A stretch of DNA of 64,000 bases from Actinacidiphila cocklensis (GTDB lineage Bacteria; Actinomycetota; Actinomycetes; Streptomycetales; Streptomycetaceae). The position numbers and the translations under genes are program-made. Every line of letters starts with the position of its first letter. The first letter of the stretch is position 1. The stretch spans positions 1 through 64,000 of the forward strand of contig NZ_CAJSLV010000001.1 of NCBI RefSeq assembly GCF_907177275.1, read 5' to 3'. This document shows positions 51,347-59,474 of the stretch, one piece after another. Under the pieces are notes generated by a model, which made no database searches, had not been told where the DNA came from, and saw only the letters and a list, made by a program, of their open reading frames with translations.

Positions 51347-51366
51347 GCGTCAAAGGAGGCGGCGGG

Positions 51367-54048
51367 ATGAGTGCCGCGACACATCGGGTACAGCCGGGCG
51401 CCCGCCGCGGCGCCTTCGGCACCCTCGCAGAAGCGGTACGGGCAGCGGCCGACGGCGACGAGATCCGGATCGCCCCGGGCGACTACCAGGAGCGGCTGCT
51501 GATCGACCGCCGGCTGAGCCTGGTGGCCGAGGAGGGCGCCGGCTCGGTGCGGATCCGGTCGATCGCCCCGGGCCTTGCGGCCCTGGAGCTGGCCGGTTCC
51601 GTGCGGCTGGCCGGCATCACGGTCCTGGGTGCCGACCGGGCACGCCCGCTGGTCCTGGTCACCGGGGGCACTGCCGAACTCCAGGAGTGCGATCTCGCGG
51701 GCGGCCGGCTCGAGGTCGTCGGCTCGGCGTCGCTGCGCATGGAACGCAGCGTGGTGCGCGAGGCCGCTCTGGCCGGGGTGCACGCGGACACCAGCGGCAC
51801 GGTGCGGCTCGCCGATGTGCTGGTGGAGGGCGTCGAGGGCACCGGAATCGTGCTGGCCGGCACCGCGACGGCGGGGCTGACCGATACGACGGTGCGCGGC
51901 GTCACCGGCTCCGGCGTCCGGGTCCGCGGTTCGGTGACGGCGGAGATCCGGCACTGCGAGATCCCTGCCGCCGGCCGCAACGGGCTGCTGGTGGAGGAGC
52001 GGGCCGCCGTGGTGCTGGAGAGCTGCCGGGTCACCGACTCGGTGGCCGAAGGGGTCCGGGTGCTGGGCAGTTCCCCGCGTGCCGGGGACGAGGCGGCCGG
52101 CGGGGTGCGCATCACCGGTGGTGAAGTCCGGGGCGCCGGTGCCGCGGGGATCCTCGCGGCGGGCCCCGGCGACGTCCTCGTGGACGAGTGCGCCGTACAG
52201 GACTGCGCGGGCGCCGGCGTGGCGGTGGAGGGCACCGCCCGCATGGAACTGGTCGACTGCCGGATCAGCGGCTCCGGTGCCTCCGGCCTGGTGGTTCGCG
52301 GTTCCGCCAAGGTCTTCGTCAGCGACACCACGGTCCGTGGCGCGGCCGGCAACGGCATCCTGGTCGCCGACCACGCCGAGCTGCGGATCAGCGCCAGCAC
52401 CGTACGGGACTCGGCGTTCAGCGCTGTCCACGTCACCGGCGAGGCGACCGCCGACCTCACCGCCGTACGTGTCGAGGGCACCCCCGAGCACGGCATCGGG
52501 GTCTTCGAACGCGGCCGGCTCAGCCTGGCGGACGGCTGGGTGGCCGGGTGCGGCCTGTCCGGCCTGCACCTGGACGGGCACGCGGAGGCCACCGTCGGCG
52601 GGTTGACCGTGCGCCGCGGGCGCAACGGCGTCACCGCGCAGTCGCTGGGCCAGGTCCGGATCGCTGACGCGCGGCTGTCCGAGATCGAGCGGGCCGGACT
52701 GACCTGCGGTGCGGACGCCTCCCCCGAGTTCACCGACTGCCGGGTGACCGGCGCCGGCACCGCCGGAGTCGTCATCGCGGAGAAGGGGACGCCCCGGCTG
52801 CGGGACTGCACGGTGTCAGGCACCGAGGGCTCCGGCATCGTCGTCGCCCGCGGCGCCGACCCGACCGTCGTCGGCACCACTGTCAAGCACACCGGGAAGA
52901 ACGGCCTGTTCGTCGGCGAGGGCGGCCAGGGCACGTACGAGGACTGCGTGCTGTCGGACACCGCGTATCCGGCCGTCCACGTCGGCGGCGGCGCCCGTCC
53001 CGTGCTGCGGGACCTGCTGGTCCAGGACACCGGCGAGGACGTCAGCCTGGACGAGGGCGCCGACCCCACCGTCCGCAACTGCCGGTCGCAACGCGTCAGG
53101 GCGGCGGCGTGGCCGGCGCCCGGCGCCGCCGAGGCCGCTCCGGCCGGTACCCCGAGTCCCGCGGTGGCCGGAGCGAAGGGCGCCACCGCGCCCGCCGCCG
53201 CGGCGGACGGACGGCCGGCCGACCCCGAGGTGCCGGAGGAGGACCTTGACGACCTGCTCGCCGAACTGGGCCGGCTGGTCGGACTGGACCGGGTCAAGCA
53301 GGACGTCGCCTCGCTGGTGAAGCTGATGCAGATGGTCCGCCGCCGGGAGGAGGCGGGCCTGGCCGCGCCACCGCTCAGCCGGCACCTGGTCTTCGCGGGC
53401 AACCCGGGCACCGGCAAGACCACCGTGGCCCGGCTGTACGGCCGGATCCTGGCCGCGGTCGGCCTGCTGGCGCGCGGTCACCTGGTCGAGGCCGACCGGT
53501 CGTCGCTGGTCGGCGAGTACGTCGGGCACACCGGCCCGAAGACGCAGCGGGTCTTCGAGGAGGCGGCGGGCGGAGTGCTGTTCATCGACGAGGCCTACTC
53601 TCTGACCCCGGCCGCCGGTTCCAACGACTTCGGCCATGAGGCCATCGCCACCCTGGTGAAACTGATGGAGGACCAGCGCGACTCGGTCGTGGTCATCGTG
53701 GCCGGCTACCCGGACGAGATGGAGCACTTCATCGACTCCAACCCCGGACTGGCCTCGCGCTTCAGCCGCACGCTGCTGTTCGAGGACTACGTCACCCCGG
53801 AGTTGGTGAGCATCGTGGAGCACCACGCCGAGCAGCACCAGTACCGGCTCACTCCTCCGGCGCACGAAGCGCTCACCGCCTACTTCGACGCGATGCCCCG
53901 CGGCGACCGGTTCGGCAACGGCCGGTCCGCCCGCCAGACCTTCCAGACCATGACGGAGCGCCAGGCCTACCGGGTCGCCGAGATGCCCGCGCCCGAAGAG
54001 GCCGACCTCATCACGCTGCGCCCGCAGGACCTTCCCGACTGGGCCTGA
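51367..54048 (+). CDS. beta-helix repeat domain fused to an EccA/CbbX-type AAA+ ATPase
   Basis: The product is 893 residues. ATG 51367 follows an excellent AAAGGAGG. An in-frame ATG at 51343 overlapping the giant's stop would add eight residues. Residues 1-570 are a right-handed parallel beta-helix: about twenty turns of the form GxGVxVxGxAxxxLxDCxVxGxxxxG (for example NGILVADHAELRISASTVRD). A Pro/Ala linker precedes the AAA+ domain (620-893) with Walker A NPGTGKTTVAR (Lys684), Walker B GVLFIDEAYSL (Asp741-Glu742) and GLASRFSRTLLFEDY. The AAA part matches CbbX/CfxQ and the EccA ATPase of ESX systems, a cytosolic substrate-handling factor. The fused beta-helix is not part of mycobacterial EccA. 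Confidence 0.88.
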   Translation: MSAATHRVQPGARRGAFGTLAEAVRAAADGDEIRIAPGDYQERLLIDRRLSLVAEEGAGSVRIRSIAPGLAALELAGSVRLAGITVLGADRARPLVLVTGGTAELQECDLAGGRLEVVGSASLRMERSVVREAALAGVHADTSGTVRLADVLVEGVEGTGIVLAGTATAGLTDTTVRGVTGSGVRVRGSVTAEIRHCEIPAAGRNGLLVEERAAVVLESCRVTDSVAEGVRVLGSSPRAGDEAAGGVRITGGEVRGAGAAGILAAGPGDVLVDECAVQDCAGAGVAVEGTARMELVDCRISGSGASGLVVRGSAKVFVSDTTVRGAAGNGILVADHAELRISASTVRDSAFSAVHVTGEATADLTAVRVEGTPEHGIGVFERGRLSLADGWVAGCGLSGLHLDGHAEATVGGLTVRRGRNGVTAQSLGQVRIADARLSEIERAGLTCGADASPEFTDCRVTGAGTAGVVIAEKGTPRLRDCTVSGTEGSGIVVARGADPTVVGTTVKHTGKNGLFVGEGGQGTYEDCVLSDTAYPAVHVGGGARPVLRDLLVQDTGEDVSLDEGADPTVRNCRSQRVRAAAWPAPGAAEAAPAGTPSPAVAGAKGATAPAAAADGRPADPEVPEEDLDDLLAELGRLVGLDRVKQDVASLVKLMQMVRRREEAGLAAPPLSRHLVFAGNPGTGKTTVARLYGRILAAVGLLARGHLVEADRSSLVGEYVGHTGPKTQRVFEEAAGGVLFIDEAYSLTPAAGSNDFGHEAIATLVKLMEDQRDSVVVIVAGYPDEMEHFIDSNPGLASRFSRTLLFEDYVTPELVSIVEHHAEQHQYRLTPPAHEALTAYFDAMPRGDRFGNGRSARQTFQTMTERQAYRVAEMPAPEEADLITLRPQDLPDWA

Positions 54049-54131
54049 TCCGAACGGCGGGCGCTGCCCCGCCGCCACCGAACCCCCGCAACCGAACTCC
54101 GCACCGAACCGCATACCGGAGAGACCCGCTG

Positions 54132-55196
54132 ATGACGTCCCGCGCCCGGCCTGACGAACCCGAGCAGATTCCCCCGACCCCGGTCACCGACCCGGACGAG
54201 CCGCTGCCCCCCGCCGCATCCACCACCGCGTCAGCGGTCGGGGCGAGCGCGGCCCGCGAGGTGCGGCCCTTCGCCGGGACACTGTCCTCCTCCCGGACCG
54301 ACCCGGGTCCGGGCGGCGGCGGCACCGCGACGAAGGGGAACGCCTTCGCCGCGGATTTCGCCCGCCATCACTTCTTCTCCGGCCTGCACCTCCTCAAGCC
54401 CGGCCGGCGGGCGATGGTCGCGGCGGCCGGTGTGGTGAGCGTCGCTGTCATCGCCGTCGGCGGTACGGCCGTCCTCTCCCATGTCGGCAACGACCACGTC
54501 GACGCGCGGCCGGCCGCCACCGACAGGCCGCTGATCACGAAGACCCGCACGCCGAGCCCGGTCAAGAGCCCGACTGTCAGGGCCGCCCCGAACGGGGGAA
54601 AGCACGCGCCCGCCAAGGGGACCCCCGCCACGACCGTCCCCCAGGCGCCCCCGCCGCCGACCGCCATGTACCAACTGCCCCCGTCGCCGCCGCCGGCCGG
54701 CGCCCCCCTGACGTCGCATCAGGGCAGCAGCGGCAACAGCGGCAGCAGCGCCCCGAGCGCCCCGAGCGCCCCGAAGCCCACCTCGAACCCCGTCACCTTC
54801 ACCGGCGGCCTCATCGTCAACTTCGCCTCCGACCGGTGTCTCGCCAGCCAGGGCGGCTCGCGCAGCGCGGGGACGCAGATGGTGATCGCCGACTGCAACC
54901 AGAACGACCCCTCCCAGGGCTGGACGTTCCCCTCCGACGGGACCGCCCGCGACTTCGGCGGCACCCGGTGCCTCGATGTCTCCGACGAGTACGACGGTGT
55001 GAAGGTCAAGCTCGCCGCCTGCTCAGCGTCCCGTTCCGTCCAGCAGGGCTTCGTCCTGAAGTCGTCGTACGACCTGGTGGACCGCCACGACCCCGACCTG
55101 TGCATGGACGCCACGGACAACGGCACGGCCGCGGGTACCGTCCTCCAGCTGTGGCCCTGCGGCGGCACGTCCAACCAGAAGTGGCGTATGCCCTGA
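54132..55196 (+). CDS. membrane-anchored ricin-type beta-trefoil protein
   Basis: The product is 354 residues from ATG 54132 with GGAGAG upstream. Residues 1-92 are Pro/Thr-rich and cytoplasmic. A single helix (AMVAAAGVVSVAVIAVGGTA) follows at about 94-113. After it come about 100 residues of Pro/Ser/Thr-rich stalk, then a C-terminal beta-trefoil lectin of about 130 residues. That lectin has DRCLASQGGSRSAGTQMVIA, RCLDVSDEYDGVKVKLAAC and the QxW-like NQKWRMP end. The topology places the lectin outside the cell, so it could hold the cell surface or bind glycans. It is 83 bases after the AAA gene and probably in the same transcript. Confidence 0.82.
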   Translation: MTSRARPDEPEQIPPTPVTDPDEPLPPAASTTASAVGASAAREVRPFAGTLSSSRTDPGPGGGGTATKGNAFAADFARHHFFSGLHLLKPGRRAMVAAAGVVSVAVIAVGGTAVLSHVGNDHVDARPAATDRPLITKTRTPSPVKSPTVRAAPNGGKHAPAKGTPATTVPQAPPPPTAMYQLPPSPPPAGAPLTSHQGSSGNSGSSAPSAPSAPKPTSNPVTFTGGLIVNFASDRCLASQGGSRSAGTQMVIADCNQNDPSQGWTFPSDGTARDFGGTRCLDVSDEYDGVKVKLAACSASRSVQQGFVLKSSYDLVDRHDPDLCMDATDNGTAAGTVLQLWPCGGTSNQKWRMP

Positions 55197-55651
55197 GCGA
55201 GTCGGACGCCCGCCGACCCGCCGTGGAGGCGGGCTGACGGGCAGCTGGACCGGGCAGCCGGGCGGGCGGGGCCGAGCGGGGGCCGTGCGCGCTACGGCCG
55301 GCCCGGTGAACGCGCGGGCCGTCCGCCTCGTGTCCCCTGTGGGCAGCGGATGCGACCGGCTCACACCATGTGACATGCGCCTCATGCGTCTCGGCGGCGT
55401 CAGAAACCCCGACCGTGACGGAACACCGGCGGGAGCCCGGGCACACCCGGCGCCACCGGGGGTTTCGCTCCCCGTGCCGCGCGCGGTCCGCGTCCCCGCC
55501 GGCCGGCGGGGACGGGACGGCACCGCGGCAGCACATGTGCGGCACAAGGACGGCAGTCTTCCGGCACCCACCGCTGCCTACGGTGCCTGCGCGGGGGCCA
55601 CTTCCGGCCCCTGCGCGACACGAACAGAGAAACAGGACGGCGCAGAAGACC
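55197..55651. other. intergenic region upstream of the sigma factor gene
   Basis: These 455 bases contain no supported gene. A small hairpin, CCCGCC (55217-55222) with GGCGGG (55228-55233), may end the type VII transcript. Further right the region must contain the sigma gene promoter; a GGAAC like an ECF -35 box occurs near 55427, but no convincing -10 follows at the right distance. Confidence 0.4.
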
Positions 55652-56170
55652 ATGGTGACGCCCACCACCGCTGCGAACCGGGCGGACCTGCTCGGCACGA
55701 TCATGAAGGAACACCGGGACGCACTCGTGGCGTACGCGGAGAAGATGCTCGGCGACCGGGGACTGGCCGAGGACATCGTCCAGGAGACCGTCATCCGGGC
55801 CTGGCGGAACGCCGACCGCCTGCTCGGCGCGGAGGGCTCGGTGAGGGGCTGGCTCTTCACCGTGACACGCCATCTGGTCATCGACTGGGTACGCAAACCG
55901 CACGCCCGCAGGGAGGTCGCCGGAGCCGACTACAACGACCCGCCGTCCGGTGGCGACGCCACTGGCGCCGTGGACGACGTCCTGGTGGTCAAGCCCCTGC
56001 TGCGCCTCCTGTCACCCGAGCACCGCGCGGTCCTGGTCCATGTCTACCTGTGCGACCGCAGCATCCAGGAGACCGCCGGGATCCTCGGAGTGCCGACCGG
56101 AACGGTCAAGTCCCGCCAGCACAACGCGCTGCGCAAGCTGCGCACCGAGGTGCGACCGGAAGCGGCCTGA
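55652..56170 (+). CDS. ECF-type RNA polymerase sigma factor (SigL/SigK-like)
   Basis: The product is 172 residues. Region 2 reads HRDALVAYAEKMLGDRGLAE followed by DIVQETVIRAWRNAD and GWLFTVTRHLVIDWVR. Region 4 reads LSPEHRAVLVHVYLCDRSIQ and ETAGILGVPTGTVKSRQHNA. These are complete, so it should bind core polymerase and a -35/-10 promoter. ATG 55652 or GTG 55655 starts it; no strong ribosome site is visible. SigK/SigL-type factors are normally held by an adjacent zinc-finger anti-sigma factor. None follows here: the next gene is a convergent SARP. Confidence 0.9.
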   Translation: MVTPTTAANRADLLGTIMKEHRDALVAYAEKMLGDRGLAEDIVQETVIRAWRNADRLLGAEGSVRGWLFTVTRHLVIDWVRKPHARREVAGADYNDPPSGGDATGAVDDVLVVKPLLRLLSPEHRAVLVHVYLCDRSIQETAGILGVPTGTVKSRQHNALRKLRTEVRPEAA

Positions 56171-56197
56171 GTCCGGGTGCCGGCGTGCGGGCCCCCC

Positions 56198-56239
56198 GCG
56201 ACTCCGAGGTGGGCCCGCGCGACTCCGAGGTGGACCCGG
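56198..56239. repeat. two copies of a 21-bp tandem repeat
   Basis: The core GCGACTCCGAGGTGG occurs at 56198-56212 and again at 56219-56233, a period of 21 bases. It lies in the 110-base gap between the convergent sigma factor and SARP genes. A related GGTGGACCCGG follows. It is probably a slippage duplication. Confidence 0.6.
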
Positions 56240-56280
56240 GTGGACCCGCCTGGAATGGGGTGGCGGAAGGCCATCGCCTT

Positions 56281-58218
56281 TCAGCCTGCGCTACGGCCGG
56301 TACGCCGCTCCACCCTGGCGACGAGCGGCGGCCGCGGGGTCTCGGCGCTGTGGAGGCGGTACGCGAACATCCGGGCCTGCGCCTCGGACCTGATCTCGGG
56401 GTCGTCCAGGGCGTCGAACATTTCCGCCGCATAGGTGCGCAGCAGGCCCGGGCAGCTGTACCGGCCGGGGACCTGCTCGACGAGCAGGTGGTGGCCGAGG
56501 AGTTCGGCGAGGTGTTCGCGCGTCGTGGCCGGCTCGGCACCGGCCAGGCTGATCGCGGCCGGCACGGTGATGTCGGCCGAAGGGTGGAGGCTGAGCAGCC
56601 GGAACAGGGCCGCGGCACCGCTGCTCAGCGCGTCGTAGGACCAGGAGAAGACGCTACGGACGTCGGTGCGGGCGTCATGGCTGGCGAAGGCGGCCAGGGT
56701 GTCCTTGTTGTCGCGGACCTGCGCCACGAACGCGGCGAGCGGGAAGTGCGGGCGCAGCGCCGCTCGGGCGCCGCCGACCGCCAGCGCCAGCGGCAGCCCC
56801 CCGCACAGGTCGACGAATTCCTCGGCGGCCCGCAGCTCGGCCTGTACCCGGTCCGCGCCCATGCGCCGGCCGAGGAGTTCGACGCCCTCGTGGCGCGTCA
56901 TCGGTGGGAGAACCGCAACGCGGGCGTTGTCCGTGACGGCCAGGCCCTCCAGCCGCCGGCGGCTGGTGACGAGGGCGAGGGAGCCGGGCGTGCCGGGCAG
57001 CAGCGGGCGTGCCTGCTCGCAGTCACGGGCGTTGTCCAGCACGAGCAGCAGCCGGCGGCCGGCCAGCGCGGCGCGGTACCGGGAGCCGAGTTCCGCCGCG
57101 CTCACGCGGCTGCTCCCGGCGACGCCGAGCGCGCCCAGCACGTGGCGCATCGCTGCTGCCGGGTCGAGCGGGGGGAGGGACGGGTGGTAGCCCCGCAGGT
57201 CCAGATGGATCTGCCCGGCGGGGAAGCGGTCGGCGACCAGGTGGGCGAAGTGCAGGGCCAGCGTCGTCTTGCCGACACCCGGCATTCCGCACACGGCCAC
57301 GGTCGTCGCCGCGCTGCTGCCGCCCTCGTCGGCTACGAGCGCAAGGAACCGGTTCACCGACTCCCCGCGCCCTGCGAAGAACGCCGGCCGGGCGGGCAGC
57401 TGCGCCGGATGCACCTGCGACGGTCCGTCCGCCGGCAGCGGTTCCCGGGCGGCGCTGCGGCGCAGCAGCCGCTGTTGTGCTGCCCGCAGGCCGGCGCCGG
57501 GCTCGACACCCAGCTCGTCGGCGAGGGTGCGCCGGATGCTCTCGAACTGCCTGAGGGCTTCGGCCTGCCTGCCGGTGGCTGCCAGAGCGGCGATGGTCCT
57601 GGCGTGGATCGCCTCGTCGAAGGGGTGGTATTCGGCGGCGCGGCGAAGAGCGGTGAGGACGTCCTCCGCCAGTGCCGGCGCAGCCGCAAGGACCACGTCG
57701 GCGGCCTCCTTGGCCGTGGCGGCGTATTCGCGGCCGACCGCGGTGAAGGCGGGATGGTGTGCCACCGAGGTGCCGGCTGCGACGACCGGGCCGCGCCACA
57801 GGCCCAGCGCTTCGACGAAGGTCGCCGCCGCTTCCGCCGGGTTGCCGGCCCTCGCCGCCAGCTGCGCCTGGGAGCGGAGTTCGCGGAAGCGCAGCAGGTC
57901 CGAGGTGGAGGCGTCGACCAGCAGCCGGTATCCGTCCGCCGCCCGTACGAGGTGCTCCGCCTTCGTCCGGCTGGGCAGCCGCGGCTCCAGCATCCTGCGC
58001 AGTGCGCCGATGTGCCGGTGCACCACGTTGACGGCGCTGGGCGGGGGGTCGGCGTCCCACAGCAGGTCCACCGCCTCGCCCAGGGTGAGGGGTCCGGGGG
58101 CGCGGAGCAGCAGCATGGACAGCAGGGCAAGCCTCTTCGGGGGGCCCGGCTCCAGCTCGGTGCCGCTGCGCTCCACGCGTACGGTCCCGAGGATCGAGTA
58201 GCGGACGGGCGCATCCAT
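56281..58218 (-). CDS. SARP/AfsR-type regulator with BTAD and NB-ARC domains
   Basis: The product is 645 residues. Residues 1-95 are an OmpR-like winged helix (VRYSILGTVRVERSGTELEP, AVNVVHRHIGALRRMLEP). About 100-245 is the bacterial transcriptional activation domain (DLLRFRELRSQAQLAARAG, EAIHARTIAALAATGRQAEA). An NB-ARC ATPase follows with P-loop VCGMPGVGKTTLALHF (Lys317), RRLLLVLDNARDCEQ and CGGLPLALAVGGARAAL. Unlike AfsR it lacks a TPR region and ends shortly after the ATPase. Such proteins activate antibiotic and other secondary-metabolite operons. No biosynthetic cluster target lies next to it, apart from the divergent LysR gene 274 bases away. Confidence 0.92.
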   Translation of the reverse strand: MDAPVRYSILGTVRVERSGTELEPGPPKRLALLSMLLLRAPGPLTLGEAVDLLWDADPPPSAVNVVHRHIGALRRMLEPRLPSRTKAEHLVRAADGYRLLVDASTSDLLRFRELRSQAQLAARAGNPAEAAATFVEALGLWRGPVVAAGTSVAHHPAFTAVGREYAATAKEAADVVLAAAPALAEDVLTALRRAAEYHPFDEAIHARTIAALAATGRQAEALRQFESIRRTLADELGVEPGAGLRAAQQRLLRRSAAREPLPADGPSQVHPAQLPARPAFFAGRGESVNRFLALVADEGGSSAATTVAVCGMPGVGKTTLALHFAHLVADRFPAGQIHLDLRGYHPSLPPLDPAAAMRHVLGALGVAGSSRVSAAELGSRYRAALAGRRLLLVLDNARDCEQARPLLPGTPGSLALVTSRRRLEGLAVTDNARVAVLPPMTRHEGVELLGRRMGADRVQAELRAAEEFVDLCGGLPLALAVGGARAALRPHFPLAAFVAQVRDNKDTLAAFASHDARTDVRSVFSWSYDALSSGAAALFRLLSLHPSADITVPAAISLAGAEPATTREHLAELLGHHLLVEQVPGRYSCPGLLRTYAAEMFDALDDPEIRSEAQARMFAYRLHSAETPRPPLVARVERRTGRSAG

Positions 58219-58492
58219 GTCGCGGCTGACCTCAGCCTTCCCTATGTGTCGCCCGGGTTCCGGACAACAAGGCCATCACCTGTTCAGGCGGTGACGTGAC
58301 GGTCTCACCGTCGGATGGCGGCTGTCAAATACGGCGGACTGGGAGCGGGCGGGTATGCGGCTCGGAGATGACGTCACCGACGACGGCTTCGCACTGCCTC
58401 TGCTGTCCGGAGTGATGGCCCGAAGGGCAGGCCGCCGCACGGCCCGCCGGGTGGCGCGTGACACCTGCCCGCGGGCGTGATGGCATGAGCGG

Positions 58493-59392
58493 ATGGAGCT
58501 TCGTGAGCTGCGCGCGTTCGTCGTGGTCGTGGAGGAGGGCGGCCTGTCCGCCGCGGCCCGGCGGCTGCACATCAGCCAGCCCGCCCTGTCCCAGACGATC
58601 GGCGGCCTGGAGCGCAGGATCGGCGTGAAACTGCTCGTGCGCGGCAGCATGGGCGTCCGGACGACAGACGCGGGAGCCACCCTGCTGCGTGAGGCGCGTG
58701 CCGTGCTGGCCCGGCACGACCAGGCCGTACGGGCCATGGCCGCGTACACCGGGGACGGCGGCGGTGTGCTGAGGATCGGGATCCCGCTGGAGCTGCCGCC
58801 GGGGCTGCTCGACTCCGCCCTCGCGGAGCTGGCGGGGTCCCGTCCAGGGACGAAGGTGCAGGCCCGCCATCTGTCCACCGCCGAGCAGCTGGCGGCCCTG
58901 CAGGCCGACGAGATCGACGTCGGCCTGCTGCGGGAGCGGCCACCGGGCGAGGGCCTCGACGCGACCCTGGTGGTGCGGGAGAACCTGGGAGTACTGCTGG
59001 CCGCGGAGCAGGCGGCGGAGCTGGCCGGGCCGTCCGGCAGTATCGCGCTCGACGCCCTGGCCGGCCTGGAGTGGGTGGGCTTCCCGCGCTCGGGCAGCCC
59101 GGCCTGGTACGACGAGCTGACGGCGATCCTGCGCAGCCACGGCCTCGACCTGGGCCCGGCCGCGCCCGAGGGCCAGATACTGATCCCCGACGTGAAGCTC
59201 GCCGCGGTCGGCGCCGGACGTGCGTTCGCGCTGGCACCGCCCGACTGGCAGTCGCTGCCCGACCACGTCACCTGGTCGCCGCTGGCCGGCCACCCCCTGG
59301 TCCGGCGTACCTGGGCGGTGTGGCCGGCCGCCTCACGGCGGCGGGACCTCGGCAGGTTCGTCGCCGCGCTCGACCGGACGGCCACCGGCTGA
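58493..59392 (+). CDS. LysR-family transcriptional regulator
   Basis: The product is 299 residues. The N-terminal winged helix MELRELRAFVVVVEEGGLSA followed by RRLHISQPALSQTIGGLERR is classical. The rest is the periplasmic-binding-like effector domain (GVLRIGIPLELPPGLLDSAL, EIDVGLLRERPPGEGLDATL). It is divergent from the SARP gene. It converges on the SDR gene at 59475, so its target may be itself or the SDR/reductase pair. ATG 58493; GGATGG and GAGCGG lie just upstream with no perfect ribosome site. Confidence 0.9.
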   Translation: MELRELRAFVVVVEEGGLSAAARRLHISQPALSQTIGGLERRIGVKLLVRGSMGVRTTDAGATLLREARAVLARHDQAVRAMAAYTGDGGGVLRIGIPLELPPGLLDSALAELAGSRPGTKVQARHLSTAEQLAALQADEIDVGLLRERPPGEGLDATLVVRENLGVLLAAEQAAELAGPSGSIALDALAGLEWVGFPRSGSPAWYDELTAILRSHGLDLGPAAPEGQILIPDVKLAAVGAGRAFALAPPDWQSLPDHVTWSPLAGHPLVRRTWAVWPAASRRRDLGRFVAALDRTATG

Positions 59393-59412
59393 GCCCGCGG
59401 CCCGCGGACCGG

Positions 59413-59451
59413 GGGTGCCGCCGCGCGCCGGGCGTGCCCGCCGCGGCACCC
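59413..59451. terminator. hairpin between convergent LysR and SDR genes
   Basis: The arms GGGTGCCGC (59413-59421) and GCGGCACCC (59443-59451) are perfectly complementary. The 21-base loop is itself GC-rich and can pair further. It lies between the LysR stop and the SDR stop and can serve both. Confidence 0.6.
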
Positions 59452-59474
59452 GCACCCGCCGGGCGGGGACAGCG

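Noticed and set aside
56198..56239. 21-bp repeat pair as a CRISPR or integrase attachment site
   Set aside because: Only two adjacent copies with no spacers, and no integrase or cas gene nearby.
55285..58299. 1004-codon plus-strand frame across the sigma factor and SARP genes
   Set aside because: It runs out of frame through the sigma gene and antisense through the SARP, with low-complexity translation.
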